From the NCBI GenBank assembly GCA_963734065.1, contig CAVTFN010000005.1:1054001-1118000 (forward strand): a stretch of 64,000 nt of DNA. The letters run 5' to 3'. The stretch is from DATBLE01 sp963734065. Lineage in GTDB: Bacteria > Actinomycetota > Thermoleophilia > Gaiellales > Gaiellaceae. Positions 16,995-25,517 of this stretch are shown here, one piece after another. The stretch's first letter is position 1; each line of letters begins with the position of its first letter. The position numbers were made by a program, and so were the translations under genes. Under the pieces are notes generated by a model that had not been told where the DNA came from, did not search any database, and saw only the letters and a program-made list of their open reading frames with translations.

Positions 16995-19163
16995 CTAGAC
17001 GTCGGCCCCGACGGCTAGCAGCTCGCCGGCCGCCGCGACCTCGTCCGCGCCGACCACCCGCAGCCGCCCGAACGTCGGACGGCGCAGGAAGTCGGTCGCC
17101 ACGCGGACGTCGTTGCCGGCGACCTCGTCGAGCTCGTCGGCGATCGCGACCGCAGGCAGGCCGAGCAGGACGGCGAGGAACGCGGGCGCGCCGTACGGCC
17201 CGACGTAGCCGCGCGAGCGGCCGAGGACGGCAAACGCGTCTGCCGGTGCATAGCCGCTCAGGTCGACCGTCTCGCCTTCGGGCGATGCGCCGCCGACCGC
17301 CACGAACCGCTCGGGGAGCTCGATCCCGTCCGGCGCGGGCGCGGTCAGCCGCGCGAACTTCGTCAGCCGCTGCAGGAACCCGCGGTGCCGGTCGGCCAGC
17401 TCCAGCCGGTGCCCGGCGATCAGGGCGGGCTCGAGACGCGGTCCGGAGCCCGGAACGTCCGCAACCCGGGCCGAGCCGATGCCGGCGTACCAGGGCAGGC
17501 TCGACGGCCGCGCGTGGACGACGAGCCGCTCGCGCAGGCCCGGCGTGGTCGCCTCCGCCCACGAGAGGAACGGAAGCCAGTAGAGGAGCTCCCCGACCTC
17601 GTCGTCGAGCCAGGGGCCGGCCACGACCGTGTCGGCTGCCGCGGCGGCGCGGACCCGACCGCGCAGCACGCGGTTCAGCGACGGCGGGCGGTCCCGCTCC
17701 GGAGCAACCGCACGTCGCGCGGCGTGCGCTGCGAACGGAGCCAGCGCCAGCCGGACGACCGCTCCGGCGGCGGGCCCGCGGTCGGGGACAGGCAGCGGCC
17801 CCGCGGCGGTCGCCTCGAGCTCCTCGACCACCTTCGGCGCGGCCGGAACGTCCAGCCCGAAGGGGCGGACGAAGCGCCGCAGAAACCGCTCGTTCCGCTC
17901 GTGACAGTCGTCTCCGCGCAGCGATCCCTCCAGGAGGGCGGCGTGCTCGGCGAGCGTCCGCGCGGCGTACAGGTGCCCGAAGTCGTCGGCGATCAGATAC
18001 GGGAAGTGCAGCGTCCCCAGCTGCGTCCGCCGGAACTCCTCGGCCAGGATCGTGTGCACCGGCCGGTCGACGATCGCCGCCTCGATCTGGGCGCTCGTGT
18101 TGATCCCGACCACGGCGGCGGCGTGGAAGATCGAGTCGAAGTAGTGCTGGCGCGACTCGGCGTCGACGGGCTCCTCGCCGAGCCTCGGCCAGATGCTCAC
18201 GTGCGCGTCACCGAGGTCGATGCCGCGCCACTGGGCGGTGTTCCTGGGATGCGGGCGGACGAGGATGCCCGCGTCCGCAAGCAGCCCGCCGTGGGCCCGC
18301 AGCGCCGCGATCCAGTCGCGGATGAACGGCACCTCGTTCGACGCCACGAACTGCGCCGAGCAGACGTAGAGGACGATCGGCCGGCCCGGTTCGAGACCCA
18401 CGCGGGCGCAGAACTCCTCCCGCGTCGAGGCGGGCTGCCAGTCGAACCAGTGGTCGTAGGCGGGCGCACCCGTCAGGCGGACGCGCTCAGCCGGCAGATG
18501 CTGGAGCTCGACCGCCTCGCGCTTCTGGAGCTCGTTCCAGACCAGCACCCGGCCGGGCACGTCGCGCACGAGCCCCTTGTTGGTCAGGTTGTCCCAGCTG
18601 AACACGAGGTAGGCCGTGCGGACGCCGAGCTGCTTGGCCGCGCGGACATAGTCCGACTGCGGCGAGCCCCACTCGTTCAGGTGCGTGGCGACGACGACGT
18701 CCGGTGCCTGCCGGGCGACGAAGCGTTGCGCGTGCGGGGGAGCCGGCAGGGAGCGCTCCAGCCAGCGCGCGGTCGAGTCGAGGGCCGCGACGCCGCGCGG
18801 GCCCCCTCTGGCGGCGAGCTCGCCGATCCGGTTCGCGGCCGTCGGCGCCTTCGCTAGACCGCGGGCGCGGAGGCCGTGCGCGGTCTCGTAGCGCGGGTCG
18901 AGGTAGCGGAACGAATCGGAGGACAGCCGGATCTCCTTTGTCAGCTGCGTCCAGCCGGCCGCCTCGGGAGCCCGGCGGGGCAGACGGTCGAAGGTCAGGC
19001 TCGTGCACTCCTCCGCCAGCTGTTGGAGCACCCTGTGCGCATCACCCGACTTCGCGTTCTGGAACCCGAGGTGCACCTCGTGGCCGTTCCGGTCGAGCAA
19101 CCGGAAGACGCCGTGCAGGGAGCGCACCGCCGCCGGGTGCCGGAGGACGAACAGGAGCCTCAC
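16995..19163 (-). CDS. SWDNL-type GT-B transferase fused to a C-terminal 'LLYW' domain (paralogue 1)
   Basis: A 722-residue protein of unassigned specificity. The first ~440 residues form a GT-B-like unit shared by ten genes here: FSWDNLTNKGL (188-198), VWNELQKREAVEL (208-220), TGAPAYDHWF (231-240), LVRPHP (301-306) and VVGINTSAQIEAAI (351-364). After a basic linker, about 210 residues from 513 start with AGPWLDDEVGELLYWLPFLSW and contain GYVGPYGAPAF. That second domain also exists alone at 51835-52851. The His-Pro motif and following Ser/Thr resemble bacterial CMP-sugar transferases and KpsC/S, so CMP-nonulosonate use is a hypothesis. The GTG start lies 7 nt after a TACACT hexamer and gives the conserved N-terminus RLLFVLRHPA. 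Confidence 0.75.
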   Translation of the reverse strand: MRLLFVLRHPAAVRSLHGVFRLLDRNGHEVHLGFQNAKSGDAHRVLQQLAEECTSLTFDRLPRRAPEAAGWTQLTKEIRLSSDSFRYLDPRYETAHGLRARGLAKAPTAANRIGELAARGGPRGVAALDSTARWLERSLPAPPHAQRFVARQAPDVVVATHLNEWGSPQSDYVRAAKQLGVRTAYLVFSWDNLTNKGLVRDVPGRVLVWNELQKREAVELQHLPAERVRLTGAPAYDHWFDWQPASTREEFCARVGLEPGRPIVLYVCSAQFVASNEVPFIRDWIAALRAHGGLLADAGILVRPHPRNTAQWRGIDLGDAHVSIWPRLGEEPVDAESRQHYFDSIFHAAAVVGINTSAQIEAAIVDRPVHTILAEEFRRTQLGTLHFPYLIADDFGHLYAARTLAEHAALLEGSLRGDDCHERNERFLRRFVRPFGLDVPAAPKVVEELEATAAGPLPVPDRGPAAGAVVRLALAPFAAHAARRAVAPERDRPPSLNRVLRGRVRAAAAADTVVAGPWLDDEVGELLYWLPFLSWAEATTPGLRERLVVHARPSSLPWYAGIGSARVADVPGSGPRLEPALIAGHRLELADRHRGFLQRLTKFARLTAPAPDGIELPERFVAVGGASPEGETVDLSGYAPADAFAVLGRSRGYVGPYGAPAFLAVLLGLPAVAIADELDEVAGNDVRVATDFLRRPTFGRLRVVGADEVAAAGELLAVGADV

Positions 19164-19176
19164 CGCGGCCAGTGTA
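19164..19176 (-). promoter_or_regulatory. Leaderless-type promoter of SWDNL paralogue 1
   Basis: Minus-strand TACACT (19171-19176) is followed by 7 nt and the GTG at 19163. It is divergent from the promoter at 19185-19196. Confidence 0.5.
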
Positions 19177-19184
19177 GAAACGGC

Positions 19185-19196
19185 TAGGTTGCCGTG
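19185..19196 (+). promoter_or_regulatory. Leaderless-type promoter of the dioxygenase gene
   Basis: TAGGTT (19185-19190) is followed by 6 nt and the GTG at 19197. Confidence 0.5.
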
Positions 19197-20108
19197 GTGG
19201 TCGAGCAGGCCATCGCCGAGACGCCCGAGGAGACCGCCGAGCGCAAGGCGGCCCGCAGCGGGACGGTTGCCGAGCGCCAGGCCTACGCCGTCCGGCGCCG
19301 CGAGGCGAACGCTGCCCGCGACGCCGAGCGCATGCGGCTGGCGGCGGAGCTCGGCGAGCGCTCCGGGCTGACGATCCGGCCCGAGGACGGCTACCTGAGC
19401 GTTTCGCCGGGGACGCTCGACCCGCAGGTCGCGTCGGTCGTCGAGCACGCGGGAGCGCTGATCAACTCGATCGGCCACGACGCCCTGCTCGAGCGGGGCA
19501 CGAAGGGCGGGTTCATCGCGCGCGGGTTCCTCCCGGAGGAGTCGCTGCAGCTGGGCTCGCCGTACCTCGACTTCGCGCTCGACGAGCGCGTGGTCGGGCC
19601 GGTGGCGGCCTACCTCGGCGTCGTGCCCGTGCTCACGGACGTCGACGTCTGGTACTCGGCGCACCATCCGAAGGCGCCGAAGAGCTCCCAGCTCTGGCAT
19701 CTCGACCACGCGGACACGACGCAGATCAAGGTCTGGATCCACGTCGACGAGATCGACGCGCCCAGCGGCCCGCTGACCGTGGTCGGCGCCGGCGACTCGA
19801 GCGAGATCGCCGACGCCAACGACTACGACTTCGGCGACTCGTACCGGCTCGTCGACGATGCCGTTCCCGACGATCGCTGCGTCGCCTTCGAGGGGCCTGC
19901 GGGAACGGTCGACTTCGTCGACACGAGCCGCTGCTTCCACTTCGGCAGCCGCGTCTCGGCGGAGGGCCGTCCGCGCCGCATCGCCGTCTTCCAGTACCTG
20001 ACGCCGTACTCGTTCAAGTTCGCCGACCACCGGAACCAGGCCGGCTTCCGGCACCTGGCCACGGACGAATCGAGCCCGCTCGAGCGGCTCGTGCTCGGCT
20101 CCGCCTGA
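19197..20108 (+). CDS. Phytanoyl-CoA dioxygenase (PhyH) family Fe(II)/2-oxoglutarate oxygenase
   Basis: A 303-residue protein. An Arg/Glu/Ala-rich helical N-terminus (residues 1-55) precedes a double-stranded beta-helix. The iron triad is visible as H-x-D in WHLDHAD (His168, Asp170) and the distal His in CFHFGSR (His248), with an Arg near 260 for 2-oxoglutarate. PhyH enzymes hydroxylate small molecules or sugar and lipid moieties. The substrate here is unknown, but a second PhyH enzyme lies at 48932-49780 next to sulfotransferases. A GTG three bases upstream (19194) is an alternative start. 19197 is preferred because it lies 6 nt after the -10 hexamer. Confidence 0.8.
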   Translation: MVEQAIAETPEETAERKAARSGTVAERQAYAVRRREANAARDAERMRLAAELGERSGLTIRPEDGYLSVSPGTLDPQVASVVEHAGALINSIGHDALLERGTKGGFIARGFLPEESLQLGSPYLDFALDERVVGPVAAYLGVVPVLTDVDVWYSAHHPKAPKSSQLWHLDHADTTQIKVWIHVDEIDAPSGPLTVVGAGDSSEIADANDYDFGDSYRLVDDAVPDDRCVAFEGPAGTVDFVDTSRCFHFGSRVSAEGRPRRIAVFQYLTPYSFKFADHRNQAGFRHLATDESSPLERLVLGSA

Positions 20109-20111
20109 CGT

Positions 20112-21119
20112 TCAGACTGCGACCCGCTCGTAGAGGTCGCCGGCGGCGCGCTCGACCGCCTCGACCGTCTCGGGATCGAGCGATCCGCGGTACGCGGTCG
20201 CGCGTTCCGGCAGGACGCCGCGCCGTTCGACCGGCTCCGTCGAGTTCGCCAGCGTCGGGCGACCGTTGAACGTGGGCATCACCAGGACCGCCGACCGGGA
20301 GATGCCGATCCGCTCGGCGACGACGCGCATCGTCCGCTCGGTCTCCCGGACGAGCTGCTCGTAGGTGAGGAGCAGGACGCGCTCTCCGTGCCGCCCGCGG
20401 GCGTCGAGCGCCGACTCCGTCGACTGCCGCCAGAGCGCCATCGCGTCGTCGACGTCCTCGTAGTCCGCCCGGTGCTTGCTCGCCGAGGCGTACCAGGCCC
20501 GCGGGTCGCGGACGATCGACACGAACGTCCCGTCCGGATAGGCCCCGAGGTAGCGCTCCAACCGGTCGGCCTCCATCGCCAGCCGAGGCGTGAAAGCGGT
20601 CACCGCCCGCTTCGGGCCGTTGTAGAGGTTCTGGTCGTCGAGCCACGCGTTGAAGTACGAGGTGAAGTAGCAGTCGAGCACGCCGCGCTCGGTCTCCGGC
20701 CGCCAGTCGGTGACGCACTGCTCGAACACCGCCCGCTGCACGCGCGGCGAGAACATGAACGGGAAGACGTCGGGCTCGAGCTGCCCGAGCAGCGGCTTCT
20801 CCTTCAGGAACCCCTCGCGCAGGTAAAGGTCGACCTGCGGCTCGAAGAGCACGTCGAACCAGGTGTCGGGCCGGTCGAGGTCGAGCGGGGGCCAGTCCCA
20901 CTTCTTCGGTTGCCCGATCGCCAGCTCGCCCGGATGTGCGTGCACCTCCGGGTGGCCGTCGAGCAGCTGGCTGAGGAGCGTGCCGCCGGAGCGCTGGATC
21001 TGCGAGATCAGCACGAGCGGCTCGCGAACCGGCACGAGGTGAGCGAGCCGGACTGCCTGGAGCTGCGCGAGCTCGGCGGCGTCGTCGCGGCGTTCCCAGG
21101 GCGGCAGTGCGGTCTTCAT
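20112..21119 (-). CDS. PAPS-dependent sulfotransferase, type A
   Basis: A 335-residue protein. The 5'-phosphosulfate-binding P-loop is QRSGGTLLS (about residues 42-50), followed by HPEVHAHPGEL. The 3'-phosphate-binding segment is VSIVRDPRAWYASA near residue 185, with the S-x-R-D-P-R pattern. It moves sulfate from PAPS to a hydroxyl or amine, here probably on the glycan. It shares the LVPVREPLVLISQxQRSGGTLLSQL block with 47948-48886 and 56418-57410. The ATG at 21119 was chosen; an ATG at 21134 overlaps a TAGCAT hexamer and is less likely. It converges with the dioxygenase (3-nt gap). Confidence 0.8.
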   Translation of the reverse strand: MKTALPPWERRDDAAELAQLQAVRLAHLVPVREPLVLISQIQRSGGTLLSQLLDGHPEVHAHPGELAIGQPKKWDWPPLDLDRPDTWFDVLFEPQVDLYLREGFLKEKPLLGQLEPDVFPFMFSPRVQRAVFEQCVTDWRPETERGVLDCYFTSYFNAWLDDQNLYNGPKRAVTAFTPRLAMEADRLERYLGAYPDGTFVSIVRDPRAWYASASKHRADYEDVDDAMALWRQSTESALDARGRHGERVLLLTYEQLVRETERTMRVVAERIGISRSAVLVMPTFNGRPTLANSTEPVERRGVLPERATAYRGSLDPETVEAVERAAGDLYERVAV

Positions 21120-21162
21120 CGCGCGGGGCCACATGCTAGTCGTGGCGCCGTCGGGGCCACGC

Positions 21163-21177
21163 TAGGCTCAGCGCGAG
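21163..21177 (+). promoter_or_regulatory. Leaderless-type promoter of SWDNL paralogue 2
   Basis: TAGGCT (21163-21168) is followed by 9 nt and the ATG at 21178. Confidence 0.45.
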
Positions 21178-22758
21178 ATGGAGACGGCCGGCCGCCCACT
21201 GCGGATCGAGTGGTTCATGCTGCACAGCGGCTACATCCGGTACTTCGGGCAGGCGATCCGCCTCCTCGCGGACGACGGCCACCGCGTCCATCTCGCGTTC
21301 ACCCGCCTGGAGAAGGATCCCGGCGATGCGCGGCTCGCCCACGACCTGGCCGCATGCCATCCGAACATCACGGTCGGAGAGGCGCCGCTCCGGCCGCGCA
21401 CCGACGGCTGGCGCCCGCTGGCCGGGCTGGCCCGCGGCCTGATCGACCTCGCCCGCTACATCGACCCGCGCTACGCCGATGCCCCCGCGCTGCGCGCGCG
21501 GATGGCGCGCAAGCTGACGGAGCACGTCAGCACGGCGCGTGCGGTCGACCCGCTCACCGCCCGGGCGACGCTCCGGGCGATCCGCTACCTGCAGGCCCAG
21601 TCGGGCGAGCCTGCGCACCGGCGGATCGTCGGCGCGCTCGCCGCGGTCGAGCGGGCGATCCCGACCTCCCCCGCGATCGACGCCTACCTGCTCGACCACC
21701 GGCCCGACGCGGTCCTCGTCACCCCCGCGATCGAGTTCGCGAGCACCCAGGTCGAGTACGTGAAGAGCGCCCGCGCGGCAGGCATCCCGACCGGCGTTGC
21801 CGTCGCCAGCTGGGACAACCTGACCGGCAAGGGGTTGATCCGCGTGCTCCCCGACCGCGTCTACGTCTGGAACGCGATCCAGGTGAGGGAGGCGGAGGAG
21901 CTGCACGGAGTCCCTCGCGGCGCGACGATCGCGACCGGGGCGGCCAAGTTCGACGAGTGGTTCGAGCGCCGGCCGCAGTGGACGCGGGAACAGCTGGCCG
22001 AGCGGGCAGGGCTCGACCCCGGGCGCCCATACGTCCTCTACGTCTGCTCCTCGTCGTTCATCGCGCCGGACGAGGTCGGGTTCGTCCGCGAGTGGCTCGG
22101 GCGGCTCCGCGCGGACGAGCGGCCAGAGCTGCGGGACGTCGGCGTGCTCGTCCGGCCCCACCCCCAGAACGCCGCCCAGTGGCACTACGCCGACCTCTCC
22201 GACCTCGGCAACGTCTCGGTCTGGCCGCGCGCTGGTGCTCAGCCCGACGCCGGCGACGCCAGAGCCGATTTCTTCGAGTCGCTCGCGCACAGCTCGGCCG
22301 TCGTCGGGATCAACACCAGCGCGCTCCTGGAGGCGGCCATACTCGGCAAGAGCGTGCTCGTCCCGCTCGTGCCGCAGTTCGCAGGCACGCAGCGCGGGAC
22401 GCTGCACTTCCGCTACCTGCTGCACGAGAACGGCGGCTTCCTGCATGTCGCCTCGACCCTGGACGACCACGCGGGCCAGCTCGCCGCTGCGCTCGAGCAC
22501 GGCGACGACCAGGCGGCGCAGACGCGCCGGTTCGTCGAGTCGTTCCTGCGTCCACGAGGGCTCGACCGGCCGGCGGCGCCGATCCTGGCGGGCGAGATCG
22601 AGCGGCTGTCGCTCGTCCGGCCGGCACCTGCGCAGAGGACGGCGGGCTCGGCGGCCTTGCGGCTGGCGCTGACGCCGCTCGCCGCCGGCGCCGTGGTCGT
22701 CGGCGGCGCCACCGCCCGACGGCGCGGCGGGTCCGCGCTCGAGCCCGAGCCCAGCTGA
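21178..22758 (+). CDS. SWDNL-type GT-B transferase (paralogue 2)
   Basis: A 526-residue protein with one GT-B-like unit. It shows ASWDNLTGKGLI, VWNAIQVREAEELHG, TGAAKFDEWF, YVLYVCSSSFIAPDE, VLVRPHPQN and VVGINTSALLEAAIL in the order shared by the array. It ends with a hydrophobic and basic tail (ALRLALTPLAAGAVVVGG, then RRRGG) that may touch the membrane and corresponds to the linker of the longer paralogues. It has no C-terminal LLYW domain. It is transcribed alone on the plus strand between sulfotransferase genes. Donor and acceptor are unknown. Confidence 0.75.
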   Translation: METAGRPLRIEWFMLHSGYIRYFGQAIRLLADDGHRVHLAFTRLEKDPGDARLAHDLAACHPNITVGEAPLRPRTDGWRPLAGLARGLIDLARYIDPRYADAPALRARMARKLTEHVSTARAVDPLTARATLRAIRYLQAQSGEPAHRRIVGALAAVERAIPTSPAIDAYLLDHRPDAVLVTPAIEFASTQVEYVKSARAAGIPTGVAVASWDNLTGKGLIRVLPDRVYVWNAIQVREAEELHGVPRGATIATGAAKFDEWFERRPQWTREQLAERAGLDPGRPYVLYVCSSSFIAPDEVGFVREWLGRLRADERPELRDVGVLVRPHPQNAAQWHYADLSDLGNVSVWPRAGAQPDAGDARADFFESLAHSSAVVGINTSALLEAAILGKSVLVPLVPQFAGTQRGTLHFRYLLHENGGFLHVASTLDDHAGQLAAALEHGDDQAAQTRRFVESFLRPRGLDRPAAPILAGEIERLSLVRPAPAQRTAGSAALRLALTPLAAGAVVVGGATARRRGGSALEPEPS

Positions 22759-22782
22759 CCCTGGCGCGCCGCGGCCTCGTCC

Positions 22783-23736
22783 TCAGGTGGCGACGTCCCA
22801 GCCGAGCGCCGCCAGGTCAGCGTCGATCAGGCCGGCCAGCCGCGAGTTGCTCGCCCCGTAGCGATCGCCGGCCCAGTCGTCGACCGCGCGGCGGAGGTGC
22901 TCCTGGCTGCGGGCCTCGAGCCCGTTCGTGAGCCGGTGGTCGAGCGCCTCGGTGCGCTGGAGCCACTCCGACAGCCTTGCGGCGGAACGCCACTCCGCAA
23001 CCGGAGCAGGGTTGAGCTCGGTGTGCTCGGCGAACCGGTTCAGGCTCCGGACGGCGGCGATCGTCAGCGCCGAACGCGCCCGGTTCGACCGGCGCCGGTA
23101 GCGAAGCGTCTCGAGCACGTCGTCGGGAATCGGCCGGCCGCCGAGCTCGGCGATCCGCTGCACGAACGCGGGTCCATCGCGGACGAACAGCTCGAACGGA
23201 AGCGTGTGCACGTGCTCCTCCCCGAAGAGACGCTGGTAGTGGCGGACGAGGTGGTCGTACTCGAAGTAGCGCCAGTCGAACAACGGGACGCGCAGGCTGC
23301 GACCGACGGGCGGCTCGAGGAAGTGCCGCAGCGGGGCTGCGCCGCCGACCTGGACGTACTGCTTGTAGGTCGAGAGGATCATCGCCCGCTGCTCGCGGAC
23401 CACGATCAGCACGCGGGCGTCCGGGAAGACCTGCGCCAGCCGCTCGCCGATCAGGTCGATGTCGAAGCCGCCCGAGAACGGGTGGCCCGAGAGCCGCTCG
23501 AAGGAGACGACCGGAACGAGGCCCGGCTGCTCGGCGTCGGCGATCAGCGGCTCGAACGCGCTGCGGATGTCCGCGGGATCGAACTCGAGCGGACGCTCGC
23601 GGACGATCCGTCGCACCGGGTGGCTGCGCGGCCGCTTTCCGAGCCACCGGTAGCCCGTGCGGTCGACGAACAGCTCGCGCTGGAGCCACGTGCTGGCCGC
23701 CTTGTGGTAGCCGATGTGGACGAGGACCGGCGTCAC
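22783..23736 (-). CDS. Sulfotransferase-like P-loop protein, type B (copy 1)
   Basis: A 317-residue protein. VLVHIGYHKAASTWLQREL at residues 4-22 is the PAPS-binding P-loop. VLIVVREQRAMILSTYKQYVQ is the 3'-phosphate segment, with the usual R-D-P replaced by R-E-Q. The C-terminus ends GDRYGASNSRLAGL, a signature shared with the copies at 23733-24674 and 50918-51907. Type B differs from type A in its P-loop (H-I-G-Y-H-K-x2-S/T-x-W) and is likely to sulfate a glycan. The GTG start overlaps the upstream TGA of its tandem neighbour. Confidence 0.75.
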   Translation of the reverse strand: MTPVLVHIGYHKAASTWLQRELFVDRTGYRWLGKRPRSHPVRRIVRERPLEFDPADIRSAFEPLIADAEQPGLVPVVSFERLSGHPFSGGFDIDLIGERLAQVFPDARVLIVVREQRAMILSTYKQYVQVGGAAPLRHFLEPPVGRSLRVPLFDWRYFEYDHLVRHYQRLFGEEHVHTLPFELFVRDGPAFVQRIAELGGRPIPDDVLETLRYRRRSNRARSALTIAAVRSLNRFAEHTELNPAPVAEWRSAARLSEWLQRTEALDHRLTNGLEARSQEHLRRAVDDWAGDRYGASNSRLAGLIDADLAALGWDVAT

Positions 23737-24674
23737 GCCTCGACCGTCCAGCCGTACTGCCCGAGGTCGACGCCGAGCAGCGCCGAGAGGCGAGCGTTGC
23801 TCGCAGCGAAGCGGTCGCCCGCCCACCGGTCGACCGCGCGCCGGAGCCGCTCGTCGGCCCCGGCCGACTTCCTGCGAAGCGGATCGCGCCGGACGAGCCG
23901 GTCGGCGAGCCGGGCCACGCGGGGCGACTCGAGGAGCGGCGCCGGGTTCACGTCGGTCGGCGGCGCGAGCTGGTTCAACCGTCGCACCAGCGAGAGCGTC
24001 AGGGTGGAGGTCGTCCGGACGTTCTCGCGATGGCCGTACGGGAGCGCGTCGAGCACGTCGGGAGGGACCGGCCGGCCGGCGAAGGCCGCGATACGCTCGA
24101 CGAAGCCGCGGCCGTCCTCCACGAACCGATCGAAGGGAAAGGCGAGGACGTTCTCCGCTCCGAACAGCTGCCGGTAGTGGGCGATCAGGCGGTCGTACTC
24201 GAGGTAGGCCGGGTCGAACCCGGGGACGCGGAACGTGGCCGAGCGGCGCCCCTCGAGGAAGTGCTCGAGCGGCGCGGCGCCGCCCTGCTGCACATAGCCC
24301 TTGTAGGTCGAGACGACCATGCTGCGCTGCTCGCGGACAACGGCGAGGATCCGCCCGTCCGGGAACACCTGGTGCAGCCGGTCGGCGATCCGCACGCTGT
24401 CGTAGCCGCCGGAGAGCGCGCTGCCCGAGAGCCGCTCGAGCGAGAGGACGGGCACGAGGCCCGCCTCCTCGGCCTCGGCGATCATCGGGTCGAGCGCGGC
24501 CCGCACGGACGCCGGGTCGAACTCGAGCGGCCGGTCTCGGACGAACCGACGCACGGGATGGCTGCCGGGCCGCTTGCCGAGCCACCGATAGCCGGTCGCG
24601 GGGTCGGAGAAGAACCGGCGCTGAAGCCAGTTCGTGCCCGTCTTGTGGTACCCGATGTGGATCAGGACGCTCAT
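23733..24674 (-). CDS. Sulfotransferase-like P-loop protein, type B (copy 2)
   Basis: A 313-residue tandem paralogue of 22783-23736. It has the same GYRWLGKRPGSHPVRR block, P-loop (IGYHKTGTNWLQRRFF), VVREQRSMVVSTYKGYVQ, and C-terminal GDRFAASNARLSALLGVDL. The close match suggests a fairly recent duplication. The ATG at 24674 has CAGGG upstream. A weak GACACT hexamer lies 9 nt before the start, so the unit may be leaderless as elsewhere here. It is translationally coupled to copy 1 by GTGA. Confidence 0.75.
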   Translation of the reverse strand: MSVLIHIGYHKTGTNWLQRRFFSDPATGYRWLGKRPGSHPVRRFVRDRPLEFDPASVRAALDPMIAEAEEAGLVPVLSLERLSGSALSGGYDSVRIADRLHQVFPDGRILAVVREQRSMVVSTYKGYVQQGGAAPLEHFLEGRRSATFRVPGFDPAYLEYDRLIAHYRQLFGAENVLAFPFDRFVEDGRGFVERIAAFAGRPVPPDVLDALPYGHRENVRTTSTLTLSLVRRLNQLAPPTDVNPAPLLESPRVARLADRLVRRDPLRRKSAGADERLRRAVDRWAGDRFAASNARLSALLGVDLGQYGWTVEA

Positions 24675-24700
24675 CGGCCCTGAAGTGTCGCCGGAAAGCC

Positions 24701-25129
24701 TCAGGTCAGCAGCTCGACCCGGACGTCCAGCGCGCGGTACGTCTCCAGCGCGCCTCCATCTCGAGTCGCGAGCATGAGCTCGTGCTCGTTCGCGCACGCA
24801 CCGACCAGGGCGTCGTAGACCGCTCCGCCCGCGATGCTCGAGCCGGCAAGATCGCCGAGCAACGCAGCAGCCGCTTGGACTCCGAGAAACCTCGTGTGCG
24901 GGAAGCTCGCCGCCAGCAGGCGTGCGATCGTTGGCGGGCTCCGGCGCGCCGGCGGCGGCAAGCGTGTCAACACCGAGAAGGTCTCGAACGCGGCATGCCC
25001 GGCAAGGCCGAGCCGCCGGTCACGCAGAGCCGCAAACGTCGTCTCGTGCTGCTCGTGGTCGGCGACGGCCAAGGCTACTGCCACGCTCGTGTCGACGAGC
25101 AGCTCCGGTGCGCTACTTCTGCCCGGCAT
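24701..25129 (-). CDS. PIN-domain toxin (VapC-like)
   Basis: A 142-residue PIN domain: ELLVDTSVAVALAVADHEQH (first Asp), HAAFETFSVLTRLP (Glu), GGAVYDALVGACA (Asp), and LATRDGGALETY (last acidic site). It is a probable RNase toxin. The ATG at 25129 lies inside the upstream antitoxin gene and overlaps it by 17 nt, which supports coupled translation. Confidence 0.85.
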   Translation of the reverse strand: MPGRSSAPELLVDTSVAVALAVADHEQHETTFAALRDRRLGLAGHAAFETFSVLTRLPPPARRSPPTIARLLAASFPHTRFLGVQAAAALLGDLAGSSIAGGAVYDALVGACANEHELMLATRDGGALETYRALDVRVELLT

Positions 25130-25349
25130 AGCGCAGCGAGCGCACGACGCTGTCGTCGACCTCGGCGCCTCCTGCCGGGATGACGAGCAGCCCGCCCCGC
25201 TCGTCGAGCGACTCCTCGCCTGCGAGCGGCTCGACCCGCAAACCCGCTCCCTGTGCTCTGACCTCGACCTCGCCAGGCCGAAGACCGAGCTCGTCACGGA
25301 GCTGCTTCGGGATTACCAGCCTCCCTGCCTTGTCAATGGTTGCCCGCAT
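25113..25349 (-). CDS. AbrB/SpoVT-type antitoxin
   Basis: A 78-residue protein whose N-terminal AbrB swapped hairpin is clear (ATIDKAGRLVIPKQLRDELG ... PGEVEVRAQGAGLRVEP). The C-terminal part (VDDSVVRSLRYAGQK) would bind the toxin. A TAGGCT hexamer 6 nt before the ATG suggests a leaderless transcript. It pairs with the PIN gene 24701-25129. Confidence 0.85.
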   Translation of the reverse strand: MRATIDKAGRLVIPKQLRDELGLRPGEVEVRAQGAGLRVEPLAGEESLDERGGLLVIPAGGAEVDDSVVRSLRYAGQK

Positions 25350-25361
25350 GCCTTCAGCCTA
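25350..25361 (-). promoter_or_regulatory. Leaderless-type promoter of the second AbrB/PIN pair
   Basis: Minus-strand TAGGCT (25356-25361) is followed by 6 nt and the ATG at 25349. Confidence 0.5.
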
Positions 25362-25374
25362 CCACGGCCGGACG

Positions 25375-25517
25375 GATCCCTCCGTCTCCGTCCTTACCGA
25401 GCCGTCGCCGAGCAGGGCCGCGGGCTGCTCGCGAAGCTCGAGCCGACGGATCGGTCGATGGTCGACGACCTGCTGGCCGAGCGGCGCCGCGAGGACGCGC
25501 GCGAGCACTCCGCGTAG
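25375..25517 (+). pseudogene. Possible truncated antitoxin fragment preceding an orphan PIN toxin
   Basis: The plus frame ending with TAG at 25515-25517 has an antitoxin-like tail: AVAEQGRGLLAKLEPTDRSM followed by an Arg/Glu-rich end (LLAERRREDAREHSA). The stop overlaps the GTG of the next PIN gene by one base, as in real antitoxin-toxin pairs. No in-frame ATG, GTG or TTG lies close upstream, and the N-terminal DNA-binding part is not recognisable. It may have lost its 5' end next to the divergent AbrB gene. The 5' limit given is approximate. Confidence 0.3.
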
